A DNA stretch of 64,000 bases, taken from Cyanobacteria bacterium FACHB-471. GTDB lineage: Bacteria; Cyanobacteriota; Cyanobacteriia; Elainellales; Elainellaceae. Under the pieces are notes generated by a model, which saw only the letters and a list, made by a program, of their open reading frames with translations, searched no databases and was not told the DNA's origin. The translations under genes were made by a program, and so were the position numbers. Location of the stretch: contig JACJOC010000058.1 in assembly GCA_014695345.1 (NCBI GenBank), positions 186,001 through 250,000 of the forward strand, written 5' to 3'. Shown here in pieces: positions 48,656-58,800 of the stretch. The number at the start of each line of letters is the position of its first letter. Positions within the stretch are counted from its first letter, which is position 1.

Positions 48656-50785
48656 ATGGCTTCGACTCGAATTGAAGCAGAGCAGTTATCTTTGTTGGGA
48701 TACAGCATTGAGTCAGGTAGTTTTGCCTCTGGAAGTGGGTTAATCGCGCTAACTGACAGCATCGGAACTGCTAGTGGTATTTTCTCTGGCACTGCTGGCA
48801 CTTACGATGTGGTAATCGGTTACTACGATGAGAGCGATGGTATCGGTCAACTGACGGTAAATGTGGCCGGCAACCAAGTTGATAGCTGGAACCTCGATAA
48901 AAACCTGGGAGATACTCGTGCTAGCAGCAAGACATTCGTAAGACGCACTGTTGCCACGGGCATTACCCTCAGCCAAGGTACTTCCTTTTCGATTCAGGGA
49001 ACGCCTGACGTTGAGCAACGAGAGCGCACCAGAATTGACTATATTGAGTTTGTTCCGGTCATTTCTTCCACTCCTACCCCCGCCCCGGCACCTGCTCCCG
49101 CCCCGGCACCTGCTCCCGCCCCTGCACCTGCACCTGCACCTTCTCCCACTCCCACTCCCAGCCCAACACCTGCCCCTGCCTCTACCTTGCGAATCGAAGC
49201 AGAAAACATGACTCGCTCAGGGTACAGTGTTGAATCGGGGAGCTTTGCTTCTGGTGGTAAATTCATCCGAGTTGATAGCACCACAGGCACCGCTACGACT
49301 TCATTCTCGGGTATTTCAGGCACCTATAACGTAATCATTGGATATTACGACGAAAATGATGGCGTCTCGCAGCTTTCGGTTTCCATTGGCGGAAGCCAGG
49401 TAGATAGTTGGAGTCTCAATCAGGAACTAGGCAATAGCCGTGCCAGCAGCCAGACTTTTGTTCGTCGTACCGTTGCTAATGGAATCACGTTAAACCAGGG
49501 AACCTCCGTTCAGATTCAAGGCAACCTAGCTGGTGGGGAAGCTTCACGAGTAGACTACATTGAGTTTGTCCCAGTAGCTTCTCCAAGCCCGACCCCGACT
49601 CCCAGCCCAACAGCAGGGGATTATAGTCAAGCTGGCAATGGTGTAATCGCGGATCTGTCCAAAGAGCTTGGATTGGCTCCCGCTTTTGGTACAGCAACCA
49701 ATCTTAAAATCATGCCGTTGGGCGACTCCATTACATCTGGACAGCACACGGTTGGCGCGGTACCTGGAGCTTATCGAATTGAGCTTTGGGAGGATTTCAC
49801 CAATGATGGCTTAAGCATCGATTTTGTTGGCTCACAGTCGAATGGGCCTAGCAGTTTGGGAGACAAAAACCATGAGGGTCGCCCAGGCTGGACAATCAAT
49901 CAGCTTACAGGATTGGTAAACAACGGCTTGCTCAACACCTATCAGCCGGATGTGTTGCTGTTGATGGCTGGAACCAATGACGCTAGCGGAGACACAGCGA
50001 GTATGATGTTGTCTGACATCAGTACGCTGATCGATAAGATTTCGAGCAACTCACCCAATACTCAAATCATTGTTTCTTCGATCGCCCCTATCAATAGCTC
50101 AATTAAAGGCACCACTCGTGCCCAGCGAGCAAAGGACTTTAACGCACAGCTACCAAGCTTGATCTCAAACAAGGCAGCCGGAGGTAAGAAAGTCAGCTTT
50201 GTTAATGCAGGCGGCAGTTTGAGCTTGAGTGATATAAATTCCGATGGTTTGCACCCTACTGCCAGTGGCTATGACAAACTAGGCGATGCTTGGTATCAGG
50301 GATTGGTCAAGCGCAGTTCTCTCGCTGGGGTACAAGATCTGACTGGCTCTTCCTATGACGACGTTTTGATTGGCAATACTAGTGCAAACAAAATTACGGG
50401 TGGAGCAGGGGATGACTTGTTGACGGGTGGAGCGGGAGATGACTTGTTGACGGGTGGGAGTGGTGCAGATACGTTTGGCTACAAGTCTCACAATCATGGT
50501 GGCGATATGATCGCAGACTTTAGTAGTGATGACCTTTTCCAGATTTCTGCCTCTGGGTTTGGCGGCGGCTTAGCAGGTGGTGTTGATTTGAGCGCTGGAA
50601 CAGCTTCATCCACAGGAGTTTTTGTTCAAGGCAGCAACGCCATTGGTAGTAGTGCTAACTTCCTTTACCACGGTGGAGCACTTTATTTCGACATTGATGG
50701 CATCGGTTCGCAGGAAGCTATCAAAATTGCTGCTCTGACAGGTTCACCTACACTCACTGCTAACCAGTTTTCTATCGTTGCCTAA
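48656..50785 (+). CDS. RTX-type SGNH (GDSL) hydrolase with two CBM-like domains
   Basis: The 709-residue multidomain protein has two homologous carbohydrate-binding-like beta domains (residues about 1-137 and 177-310; both start with RIEAE). They are joined by an Ala-Pro repeat linker. An SGNH hydrolase domain follows with GDSIT (Ser358), GTND (residues 439-442) and DGLHP (Asp530, His533). The C-terminus has RTX calcium-binding nonapeptides (GGAGDDLLT repeated) and a Type I secretion-like end. There is no N-terminal signal peptide, consistent with Type I export. It is probably an extracellular carbohydrate esterase or lipase, but the substrate is unknown. AGGAG lies 8 bases before the ATG. 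Confidence 0.9.
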   Translation: MASTRIEAEQLSLLGYSIESGSFASGSGLIALTDSIGTASGIFSGTAGTYDVVIGYYDESDGIGQLTVNVAGNQVDSWNLDKNLGDTRASSKTFVRRTVATGITLSQGTSFSIQGTPDVEQRERTRIDYIEFVPVISSTPTPAPAPAPAPAPAPAPAPAPAPSPTPTPSPTPAPASTLRIEAENMTRSGYSVESGSFASGGKFIRVDSTTGTATTSFSGISGTYNVIIGYYDENDGVSQLSVSIGGSQVDSWSLNQELGNSRASSQTFVRRTVANGITLNQGTSVQIQGNLAGGEASRVDYIEFVPVASPSPTPTPSPTAGDYSQAGNGVIADLSKELGLAPAFGTATNLKIMPLGDSITSGQHTVGAVPGAYRIELWEDFTNDGLSIDFVGSQSNGPSSLGDKNHEGRPGWTINQLTGLVNNGLLNTYQPDVLLLMAGTNDASGDTASMMLSDISTLIDKISSNSPNTQIIVSSIAPINSSIKGTTRAQRAKDFNAQLPSLISNKAAGGKKVSFVNAGGSLSLSDINSDGLHPTASGYDKLGDAWYQGLVKRSSLAGVQDLTGSSYDDVLIGNTSANKITGGAGDDLLTGGAGDDLLTGGSGADTFGYKSHNHGGDMIADFSSDDLFQISASGFGGGLAGGVDLSAGTASSTGVFVQGSNAIGSSANFLYHGGALYFDIDGIGSQEAIKIAALTGSPTLTANQFSIVA
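49071..49172 (+). repeat. Ala-Pro linker repeat inside the SGNH hydrolase gene
   Basis: C-rich imperfect repeats (units like CCTGCTCCCGCC) encode an (AP)n and then (PTPS)n linker of about 35 residues between the two CBM-like domains. Confidence 0.9.
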
Positions 50786-50833
50786 GAATGGGTGAAACCT
50801 GATTAGATGAAGATTGACATTTAAGTTAGAGCA

Positions 50834-50868
50834 AGAAATGGATGGGAGCTAAGCTTCCATCCATTTCT
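50834..50868. terminator. Strong stem-loop between the SGNH gene and lysR
   Basis: AGAAATGGATGG pairs with CCATCCATTTCT. Further pairing inside the AGCTAAGCT loop makes the stem longer. It lies between two converging genes. Confidence 0.8.
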
Positions 50869-50879
50869 CACCAAGAGGC

Positions 50880-51791
50880 TTATCCATGACCCACTGGATA
50901 ATAAAGCTGTTTCAACAGATCGAGGAAGGCGTAGGCGGCGGGAGTTAACAAAGCATCCACCAGAACAGATACACAGATAATTCGATGGGCTGGAACAGGT
51001 AACTCATAAACTTGCACTCCTGCTGGTACAGGTTCAGTCGCTAACTTTGGACTGAGGGCAATCCCTAATCCTTTCGCCACCATATTCATGATGGTGGCAT
51101 CTGATCGGATTTGATAGGTCGGGCGCAAATTTACTCCATGCTTCTCACAATGGGCATACATCATTGCATCACAGCTATCTCCATCAGGAGCCATGATTAA
51201 GGGGTAAGCGGTTAATTCTTCCCAGGTGAGGTGAGTTCCTTTTAGCTTAAAGCTGGGAGGAAACAAGGCAACAATTTCATCTCTCATGAGTTCCCATGCT
51301 TTAAACTCATGACTCTGAGGAAAGTAAGTGATGCCAATATCTGCTCGTCCTTTGCGTAAGTCTTCTTCAACATCGGGACGATCATCATAGTCAGCAATGC
51401 TGATGGCGATCGCCGGATACAACCGACAAAACTCAGCAATCACATCGGGCAAAATGTGGGTTGCAGCACTGCGAAAGGAAGAAATTCGTACATGCCCACC
51501 GCTCAGCCCTCGCGCTAAATTTGCCTGCTTAAAGATGTCATCTAACAAATATTTAACCTGGCGGGCACGGTCTACGATTTGTTCGCCGACAGGAGTGAGT
51601 TGTGCTCCATAGCGACCGCGAGATAGCAGGACTACACCCAAATCTTCTTCTAAACTGGCGATCGCATAGCTGACTGCTGACTGCGATATCTGTAGCTGTA
51701 AGGCAGCTTCACTAAAGCTGCCACAGTCGGCGATCGCAATCAAAACTTGTAGTTGAAACAGCTTGAGCTGATTTTGACGGTCATGTCCCAT
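50880..51791 (-). CDS. LysR-family transcriptional regulator
   Basis: The 303-residue regulator has an N-terminal winged helix-turn-helix (FQLQVLIAIADCGSFSEAAL, QISQSAVSYAIASLEEDLGV) and a LysR substrate-binding domain from about residue 92. The C-terminus contains a typical GLGIALSPKLA effector-domain segment. LysR proteins usually control a divergent gene using a small-molecule co-inducer. The divergent gene here is the EamA transporter, 175 bp away, followed by a P450. An inverted repeat in this spacer (51850-51872) is a candidate site. Effector unknown. Confidence 0.93.
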   Translation of the reverse strand: MGHDRQNQLKLFQLQVLIAIADCGSFSEAALQLQISQSAVSYAIASLEEDLGVVLLSRGRYGAQLTPVGEQIVDRARQVKYLLDDIFKQANLARGLSGGHVRISSFRSAATHILPDVIAEFCRLYPAIAISIADYDDRPDVEEDLRKGRADIGITYFPQSHEFKAWELMRDEIVALFPPSFKLKGTHLTWEELTAYPLIMAPDGDSCDAMMYAHCEKHGVNLRPTYQIRSDATIMNMVAKGLGIALSPKLATEPVPAGVQVYELPVPAHRIICVSVLVDALLTPAAYAFLDLLKQLYYPVGHG

Positions 51792-51849
51792 AGAACTAAC
51801 CTACCCATTGGCTAAATTGTCGCAAAGATAAGCGTTTGGGAAAATCTTT

Positions 51850-51872
51850 ATCCATCAAATTCACTGATAGAT
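51850..51872. promoter_or_regulatory. Putative LysR binding site
   Basis: ATCCATC (51850-51856) and GATAGAT (51866-51872) form an imperfect inverted repeat, one mismatch, in the divergent lysR-eamA spacer. It is of the size expected of a LysR box. Evidence is position and symmetry only. Confidence 0.5.
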
Positions 51873-51966
51873 GAGATTCGATTTGTGGTTTGCTGCGGTT
51901 AGCGGAAGGAAATAGAGTAAGGCATCCAGATAAAAACAGACTGGAACTCTTTATCAGTCCGACATC

Positions 51967-52818
51967 ATGACAGCAGCTAAAACGCTTCACAACAAAGGCA
52001 TTCTTCTACTTTTGATGACTACATTAATTTGGGGAACGTCCTTTCCGTTGCTCAAACAGATGATGGGTAGCATCTCTCCCTCAGCAATCCTCGCTGTTCG
52101 GTTTGGGGTAGCAGCGATCGCTTTTCTCCCCTGGCTGCGTCGGCTGAATATGAGTTTAATTCGAGACGGGGTGTTGTTAGGGTTCGTCTATTTTGCTGAA
52201 TGTACCTTTGCCTTGATTGGACTAGAAACTATTTCTGCCAATCGTTCTGCCTTTGTTGTGAGTTTAAATGTAATTTTTGTGCCAATCCTTGCTTCTCTGC
52301 TGGGGCAACGCTTGCCCAGTCGGATTTTGGTGGCGGCTGGAGTGGCGATCGCAGGCATCGGCATTTTGTCTTGGGAGGGTGGCGGCTTAAACCGAGGCGA
52401 TTTTCTCACTTTTGGTTGTGCTATTGGAATTGCCATTTACATTCTGCTGCTTGAGTGGATTACACCACGTCACCCAACCCAACCTCTAGTCGCTGTTCAA
52501 CTTTTGGTCATGGCGCTGTTGAGTGGTGCATGGGCACTGCCACAGTTGACTACACAGATAGGCGAAATTGCGAATCACTTCTATGTATTGCTCTACCTTG
52601 GTTTGGTAGTGACGGCTACTCCAATTTGGACTCAGACATTAGCTCAGCGTTGGATTTCAGCCCATGAAGCGGCTTTACTTTACACCTTTGAGCCTGTGTT
52701 TGCTGCCATTTTTTCCTTTTGGTTATTGGGAGAGGCATTAGGGGTTAGAGGATTTTTGGGTGCAGGCTTTATCCTGTTTGCAACCTTCCTTAGTCAAAGC
52801 CAGCACAAGTTGCGTTAA
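51967..52818 (+). CDS. EamA/DMT-family permease
   Basis: The 283-residue inner-membrane protein has ten hydrophobic segments in two EamA halves. The first half contains TLIWGTSFPLLKQMMGSISP and ETISANRSAFVVSLNVIFVP; the second half is marked by FEPVFAAIFSFWLLGEALG. EamA proteins mostly export metabolites, amino acids or drugs. It is divergent from the LysR gene and ends 30 bp before the P450 start, so the two are likely co-transcribed. The exported compound could be a P450 product, which is inference. Confidence 0.92.
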   Translation: MTAAKTLHNKGILLLLMTTLIWGTSFPLLKQMMGSISPSAILAVRFGVAAIAFLPWLRRLNMSLIRDGVLLGFVYFAECTFALIGLETISANRSAFVVSLNVIFVPILASLLGQRLPSRILVAAGVAIAGIGILSWEGGGLNRGDFLTFGCAIGIAIYILLLEWITPRHPTQPLVAVQLLVMALLSGAWALPQLTTQIGEIANHFYVLLYLGLVVTATPIWTQTLAQRWISAHEAALLYTFEPVFAAIFSFWLLGEALGVRGFLGAGFILFATFLSQSQHKLR

Positions 52819-52848
52819 GTTGAAAACGTGCTGATTCCGCAACGTGTC

Positions 52849-54180
52849 ATGAAACTACCGGCTGGTCCGCAAACACCTCAATCCATCCGATTGATTCGCT
52901 CCATTTTCTATCCTTCAGAAACCCTAGAAGCTTACGCTCAAAGGTACGGCGACATGTTTTGCCTGCGTGCGCCTAGTGATGTGCCAATGGTGGTGTGCAG
53001 CAATCCTCAGTACATTCAAAAGATATTCTCCAATCCGGGGCTGTTTGACTCTGGCAGCGGCAACCTGCTGCTGAAGTTTTTGTTGGGAGATCAGTCCCTT
53101 ATTTTGCTAGATGGCGATCGCCACCAGCGGCAGCGACAACTGCTCACCCCTCCCTTTCATGGAGAAAGAATGCGGGCTTATGGGGAATTGATCTGGGAAA
53201 TTACAGAACAAGTCATTGACCAATGGAAACCTGGTCAGCCTTTTACCGTTCGGATGTCGATGCAGTCCATCACGCTACAGGTGATTCTGCGAGCGGTATT
53301 TGGACTGGCAGAAGGAGAGCGATTTGAACAGCTCAAACAGCTTTTGACTGAGTTGCTGGAATCTATCAGTTCACCCTTGAGCGCCAGTCTGCTGTTTTTC
53401 CCAGTGTTGCGAAAAGACTGGGGTGCGCGGAGTCCCTGGGGCAAATTTCTCCGGCTCAAACAGCAGGTAGCAGAATTGCTCTACGCCGAAATTCAAGAAC
53501 GGCGCAGCCAGCTCGACTCATCGCGCACAGACATTCTCTCCCTGCTGCTGGCAGCACGAGATCAAGAAGGTCAACCGATGAGTGACGAAGAGTTACACGA
53601 TGAGTTGATCACGCTGTTGGTTGCAGGACATGAGACAACCGCATCAGCACTCAGTTGGGCACTGTACTGGGTGTTTACTCGACCGGATGTGCTAGATAAA
53701 CTGCTGCAAGAGCTAGACGCTTTGGGGAATGAGCGTAACCCAATGGCGATCGCCCAACTCCCTTATTTGAATGCAATTTGCCAGGAAACCCTGCGGCTCT
53801 ATCCAATCGCCATGTTTGCCTTCCCGCGCATCGTCAAAGCTCCACTAACTTGGGAAGAATACGAATTTGAGCCAGGAGTTTGGCTGGTTCCCTGCATTTA
53901 CTTATTGCATCAGCGCCCCGACATTTATCCAGAACCCAAGCAGTTCAAGCCGGAGCGGTTTCTAGAGCGACAATTTTCCCCCTTTGAATACTTGCCCTTC
54001 GGCGGCAGCAACCGTCGTTGTATTGGCATGGCGTTTGCACAGTTTGAGATGAAACTGGTGTTAGCGGCGATCGCCTCTCGCTTTCATTTGACTCCATTGC
54101 GCCAGCACCGAGTCCGCCCTGTCCGTCGGGGATTAACCCTTGCACCACCTGCCAACTTGCAGATGGTGGTCACACCTTGA
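52849..54180 (+). CDS. Cytochrome P450, CYP110-like
   Basis: The 443-residue haem monooxygenase has the I-helix oxygen-activation motif AGHETT near residue 260, the K-helix ETLR near 314, and the haem-binding loop FGGSNRRCIG with the Cys ligand near residue 391. No N-terminal membrane anchor is present, as in bacterial soluble P450s. The N-terminal MKLPAGPQTPQS pattern is typical of the cyanobacterial CYP110 family, some of which hydroxylate fatty acids or terpenes. The frame opens with GTG at 52828, but ATG at 52849 fits the family. It is likely co-transcribed with the EamA gene. Confidence 0.93.
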   Translation: MKLPAGPQTPQSIRLIRSIFYPSETLEAYAQRYGDMFCLRAPSDVPMVVCSNPQYIQKIFSNPGLFDSGSGNLLLKFLLGDQSLILLDGDRHQRQRQLLTPPFHGERMRAYGELIWEITEQVIDQWKPGQPFTVRMSMQSITLQVILRAVFGLAEGERFEQLKQLLTELLESISSPLSASLLFFPVLRKDWGARSPWGKFLRLKQQVAELLYAEIQERRSQLDSSRTDILSLLLAARDQEGQPMSDEELHDELITLLVAGHETTASALSWALYWVFTRPDVLDKLLQELDALGNERNPMAIAQLPYLNAICQETLRLYPIAMFAFPRIVKAPLTWEEYEFEPGVWLVPCIYLLHQRPDIYPEPKQFKPERFLERQFSPFEYLPFGGSNRRCIGMAFAQFEMKLVLAAIASRFHLTPLRQHRVRPVRRGLTLAPPANLQMVVTP

Positions 54181-54195
54181 GCTAGGTTTGTGATG

Positions 54196-54242
54196 GAGGA
54201 GTTAACTTTTTGAGGTACGTTGCACCAAAAAATTAACTCCTC
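54196..54242 (+). terminator. Palindrome after the P450 gene
   Basis: GAGGAGTTAA pairs with TTAACTCCTC, and inner TTTTTG-GGT pairs with ACCAAAAAA. It starts 16 bp after the P450 stop. It resembles the hairpin at 60751-60791 in its TTTTTG/CAAAAA inner stem and GAG/CTC outer stem. Confidence 0.65.
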
Positions 54243-54337
54243 ATTTGACTTACACAGTGCGATGGTTAGAATGTGTTGGGCATAAGGGAGTGCATCATTT
54301 CCTCTAATCCCCTATCCCGTTACAATCGGCTCAGCAG

Positions 54338-55210
54338 ATGAAAAAGCTTCTGATCACTGGCGCAAGTGGCTTCTTAGGCTGGCATCTCTGCCAGCTTGCT
54401 CAAGCTAATTGGCAGGTCTATGGCACCTATCATCAGCATTGTGTTGAGATTCCAGGTGTGACTTTGCTACCCGTTGATCTAACGGAATTTCAGGCACTCC
54501 AACAGCTTTTTCAACAGCTTCAACCTGATGCAGTGATTCATACTGCGGCTGCGTCTAGCCCTAATTTTTGTCAAACTCATCCTGAAATTTCTCATGCAAT
54601 TAATGTGAGTGCTTCTTGTAATCTGGCTGGACTCAGCGCTGATGCAGAAATTCCTTGTGTGTTTACCTCTAGCGACATGGTATTTGACGGGCGAAACGCA
54701 CCTTACCGGGAGGCTGATCTGGTATGCCCCGTGAATCATTATGGTGAGCAAAAAGTGGCGGCCGAAGTGGGCATGTTAGAGCGCTATCCCAAAGTTGCAG
54801 TTTGTCGGATGCCGCTGATGTTTGGAGCGGTTGCCTTTGCTCAGAGCTTTATCCAACCATTTATTGAAAAGCTCAGATCAGGAGAAGAGTTAAATCTATT
54901 TATTGATGAATTTCGTACCCCAATCAGCGGTACAGCCGCTGCACACGGACTTCTGCTAGCTCTAGAAAAGGTTCACGGGTACATTCACCTCGGCGGTAAA
55001 GAACGGATGTCGCGCTACGAATTCGGCTGTCTGATGGTAAAGGTTTTGGAGCTTTCGATGGCAAAAGTTAGCGCTTGCCGTCAAGCAGATGTGAAAATGG
55101 CTGCACCCAGACCCGCCGACCTTTCTATGGATAGCTCATTGGCATTCAAGTTAGGATTTAACCCGGCATCAGTTGAAGCTGAGTTACAGACTTTAAAAGA
55201 ACGACTGTAA
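54338..55210 (+). CDS. RmlD-like NAD(P)-dependent sugar reductase/epimerase (SDR)
   Basis: The 290-residue extended SDR has the N-terminal nucleotide motif GASGFLGWH at residues 8-16, PDAVIHTAAASSP near 70, the Ser/Thr region FTSSDMVFDG near 110 and the catalytic YGEQK near 134. The pattern is closest to dTDP-4-dehydrorhamnose reductase (RmlD/StrD), which reduces nucleotide-sugar intermediates for polysaccharides. No other rml genes are adjacent, so the true substrate may differ. The start is ATG at 54338. Confidence 0.87.
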   Translation: MKKLLITGASGFLGWHLCQLAQANWQVYGTYHQHCVEIPGVTLLPVDLTEFQALQQLFQQLQPDAVIHTAAASSPNFCQTHPEISHAINVSASCNLAGLSADAEIPCVFTSSDMVFDGRNAPYREADLVCPVNHYGEQKVAAEVGMLERYPKVAVCRMPLMFGAVAFAQSFIQPFIEKLRSGEELNLFIDEFRTPISGTAAAHGLLLALEKVHGYIHLGGKERMSRYEFGCLMVKVLELSMAKVSACRQADVKMAAPRPADLSMDSSLAFKLGFNPASVEAELQTLKERL

Positions 55211-55426
55211 GGGGGAAAGGGGCGATCGCACTGCCCTATAAATAGGTTAAGCAACAGCCAATGATCTTCCAGGCTTTCATCCTCGCGCCCATACAATTCC
55301 TCGAATGTGCTTTCCGCAAAATATTGCATTAAAACTTCTCATGCAAATGATGAAAGCCGCTTTTTGTAGCTTTTGTAACAGTTTTGTAAATTAGGAGTAT
55401 TGAAAGCGATGTAAGGAGGGAACGGC

Positions 55427-55780
55427 ATGAAACCGTCCACGAAACCATCTATGACCTGGCAAGAATATCAGGAAGTAGAACTAGTCTCTCGTCAGTCACC
55501 CAACGGGAAACAACCCAAGTTTGGGACAAAACTGAGTAGCCTTTGGCAAACCATGCTAGCGCACCTCAAAGTATCCTCTGAGCCACAAGTTTGGCAAACT
55601 CGCAACACAGCAGGGGAAATCGTCTGGAATGCCTACAATCCCACAACAGGGCAATCCCTTGATCAGGTTTCTGAACAAGAAGTGCGAGCTTGGCTGGAAG
55701 AACGTCACTACCAATACAGCCTCACTGCTCGTGAAAATCTCCAGCAGCTTAAGATGCAGCAGCTTTGCCAAATGCCGTAG
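55427..55780 (+). CDS. Conserved cyanobacterial hypothetical protein
   Basis: The 117-residue protein has no membrane segment or signal. The central WNAYNPTTGQSLDQVSEQEV resembles a short recurrent cyanobacterial motif, and the C-terminus (ARENLQQLKMQQLCQMP) is helical. A perfect AAGGAGG site 6 bases before the ATG supports translation. Function is unknown. It is followed by a strong hairpin and converges with the NB-ARC/WD40 gene. Confidence 0.75.
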   Translation: MKPSTKPSMTWQEYQEVELVSRQSPNGKQPKFGTKLSSLWQTMLAHLKVSSEPQVWQTRNTAGEIVWNAYNPTTGQSLDQVSEQEVRAWLEERHYQYSLTARENLQQLKMQQLCQMP

Positions 55781-55805
55781 CCCGCGTGCCCTGATTAAAG
55801 TCGTC

Positions 55806-55846
55806 GTTATGCAGAAGCCCCCGCACAGCGAGGGCTTCTGCATAAC
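55806..55846. terminator. Perfect 15-bp stem-loop terminator
   Basis: GTTATGCAGAAGCCC (55806-55820) pairs with GGGCTTCTGCATAAC (55832-55846). It is placed between two converging genes (stops at 55780 and 55866). Confidence 0.8.
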
Positions 55847-55865
55847 ATGACGAGAATGACTACAG

Positions 55866-58800
55866 CTATTCCACGGCTCCAAGTGCTTTTAGGGTTGCTT
55901 TTTGAGCTTCTGTCAGCCCCACTACATCTGTAATGACCATTCCTTCATAGGGTCGCGCAGCTCTTAAAGTTTGTAAACACTCGGCTGTTTCAACATTCCA
56001 AAGTTTGATCCGTTCGTCAAAGCTGCCGCTGAGCAGGATGGAGTCTGTAGATTCGTCACTCTCATCTTCTGGAATTGTTTCGAAAAGAGATTGACTAGAG
56101 GCAAACCCCAGTGCAGAAACTAGGTTAGTGTGTCCGCGTAAGGTTTGAGTGCAGGTTTTGGTAGGAAGATCCCAAATTTTAATGGTTTGGTCAAAGCTAC
56201 CGCTAGCCAATTTGTCTGCACCACTGAACACAACAGAAATAACGGGTGCTGTATGCTCCTGAAGTGTGGAAATACAGTTCCAGGTGGAAGTGTCCCAAAT
56301 TTTGATGGTCAGGTCATAGCTACAGCTTGCAAACTGCTGTCCGTCGGGGCTAAACTCTCCTGCCCAAACTGTGTTGGTATGTTCTCGCAGAATATGAACG
56401 CATTGCCCCGTTTCGATATCCCAGACTCGAATGGTGCGATCGAACCCAGAACTCACTAACCAGCGCAAGTCGGGACTAATGTTTACAGATGTGACAGGGG
56501 CAACGTGTCCCTGCATGACGCTGATGCATTTGCCAGTTTGCACTTCCCAGAGCCGCACGGTTTGGTCGTAGCTGCCGCTAGCTAGCAGTTGTCCGTCGGG
56601 GCTAAAGGCGATCGCCCACACCCAGCTTGTATGTCCTTTCAAGGTTTGTAAACACTGTCCAGTTTGCCAGTTCCAAAGTTTGATTGTGCGATCGGCACTA
56701 CCACTGGCTAAGACAATTTTTTTGTTCTGCTCTGCATCAGGATAAATGCTAATCGGGATAGGGGAAAAGGCAACTGACCAAACCCGATTGGTATGTCCCT
56801 GCAAAATCTTGTGAATCTGACCCGTCTTTAGATTCCATAGCTTGACGGTCTGATCTTCATGTCCAGCCGCCACAATAGACTGCGTTGCATTCAGGCTTAA
56901 AGATAGAATGGCGTTGGTGTGTCCTTTCCAGGTTTTGGTGCACTGCCCCGTTTCAACATCCCACAGTTTCGCAGCATGATCATCGCCGCCACTGGCAAGC
57001 AGCCGTCCATCGAGGCTAAAGGCAACCGACCAAACGCGATTGCTGTGTCCCTGCAGCGTTCTGATGCACTGCCCCGTTTTCAGATTCCATAGTTTGATCG
57101 TCTGGTCATAGCTGCTGCTGGCTAACTTCTGTCCATCCGGGCTAAAGGAAACGGAAGTGACTGTACTGGAGTGAGCTTGCAGTGTGTTGAGACAATTACC
57201 TGTCTCTGTATCCCAGAGCTTCACCGTTTGGTCAAAACTGCCGCTAGCTAGCGATCGCCCATCGGGGCTAAAGACGACGGATTTAATCCAGTTGGTATGT
57301 CCTAAAAGGGTTTGCTGACATTCTCCCGTGTTGGCATTCCACAGTTTGATGGTTTTATCTTCAGAACCGCTGACTAGGGTTTTGCCGTCAGGGCTGAAGG
57401 CGATTGACCAAACTCGGCTTTCATGGTCGGTAAGGATGTGAGCGCACTCATCCACAATTCCTAGCAGGCTTTTGTCGGTGTCAACCTGAAGGCGATTAAC
57501 GGGAGCATTCACATCCCAAATGCGGATGGTCGCATCCTGGCTGGAGGTCGCAATTCGCTGTCCGTCGGGGCTAAAGGCAATCGCGTTCACCGAATACGTA
57601 TGTCCCCGAAATGTCTTCAGGCATTCCCCGGTTTTAACCTCCCAGAGTTTTACCAAATAATCATCGCTGGCACTCGCCAAGAATTCACCATTCGGGCTGA
57701 AAGCAAGGGCCCACGTCCAGTGAGCGTGACCGCTACAAATGAGTAACTGCTTGCCCGTAGCAATCTGCCAGATATGAATTTCGCCGCTGGTGTCACTGGT
57801 GGCAAGCTGCTGTCCATCTGGGCTAAAGGCGACGGAAATCACGCCTCCAAAGGTTTCCGCAAACACAGATTTAGAGAGATCTGAGCCAGCAAAGTTGACC
57901 TGACTCAAGTTTGTTGCAGGTAGATACGCCTGCCAAATGCTGAGGTGAGAAAAATCTGCTCCCGTCAAATTCACCTGAAGCTGGCTCATCAGGTTGAGTA
58001 CGTTACCACCAAGATATCCAGCCGATGCCCCAGACTGCCGCAGCGATAATACCATCTGATTTAGCTGGTCTACCACGTCTTGCTTGCTGTCATAGTGAGA
58101 GATCAGACGGTCGATCAGCGGCTGCAAAATCATTCGGGTCTGGCTATGACGGACATAATCTTTAGACTGCGCTTTGATCAGGGCATAACGATTGAGCAAA
58201 GCGATTTCGGTTCTGGCGATCGCCCAACTCATCTGCTCGATCAGTTCATCGGTCATGTATTCCATCACCACGGGCTGCTGAGTAAAGCTAGCCAATCCTC
58301 GTCCCATCAAGACAGGCGAGCTTTCAATCAGCGATCGCTGCTGCAACAACTCCAGCACTGCCGCCAACTTTGCCTGCGGAATTTGAGGCACGATGTCGGA
58401 CTGAAGTTCTGCTAGTGTGACAGGTTCCCGGTTTATGGCTAACCAGTACATGACCTGAAGCTCCAGAGTAGACAGCCTGTTGATTTGGTGAGACAACAGA
58501 TCGCGAATCCCGTCAAAGATGATGTTGCCTTGAGTCAGAAATTCGGCAATGTTGCCAGATAGCGAATCTTTGATTGAGGTAGCAGCAATTTTCAGCGCAA
58601 GGGGATTGCCGCGATAACACTCCACCAATCGGCTGGTTTCATTCTGCGACCCGATTAGCCCTTTTGCTTGAAGGATTTTTTGTCCTGCTGCCTCGTCTAG
58701 CCCACCTAACTGGAGCACTCGCACAGGCAAAATGTCCCCTTCCAGGTAGGCAATTTCGGGTGGCTTTTCGCGACTGGTGATGACCAAACAGCTCTGGTGG

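Noticed and set aside
49071..49172. Possible CRISPR-like or minisatellite array
   Set aside because: The repeats encode a proline-rich linker in frame and have no spacers; this is a coding repeat.
49039..49323. 94-codon minus-strand frame with long Gly-Ala run
   Set aside because: It is the antisense of the Ala-Pro linker repeat in the SGNH hydrolase gene.
55081..55329. 82-codon minus-strand frame
   Set aside because: It overlaps the end of the RmlD-like gene for half its length and has no supporting feature.
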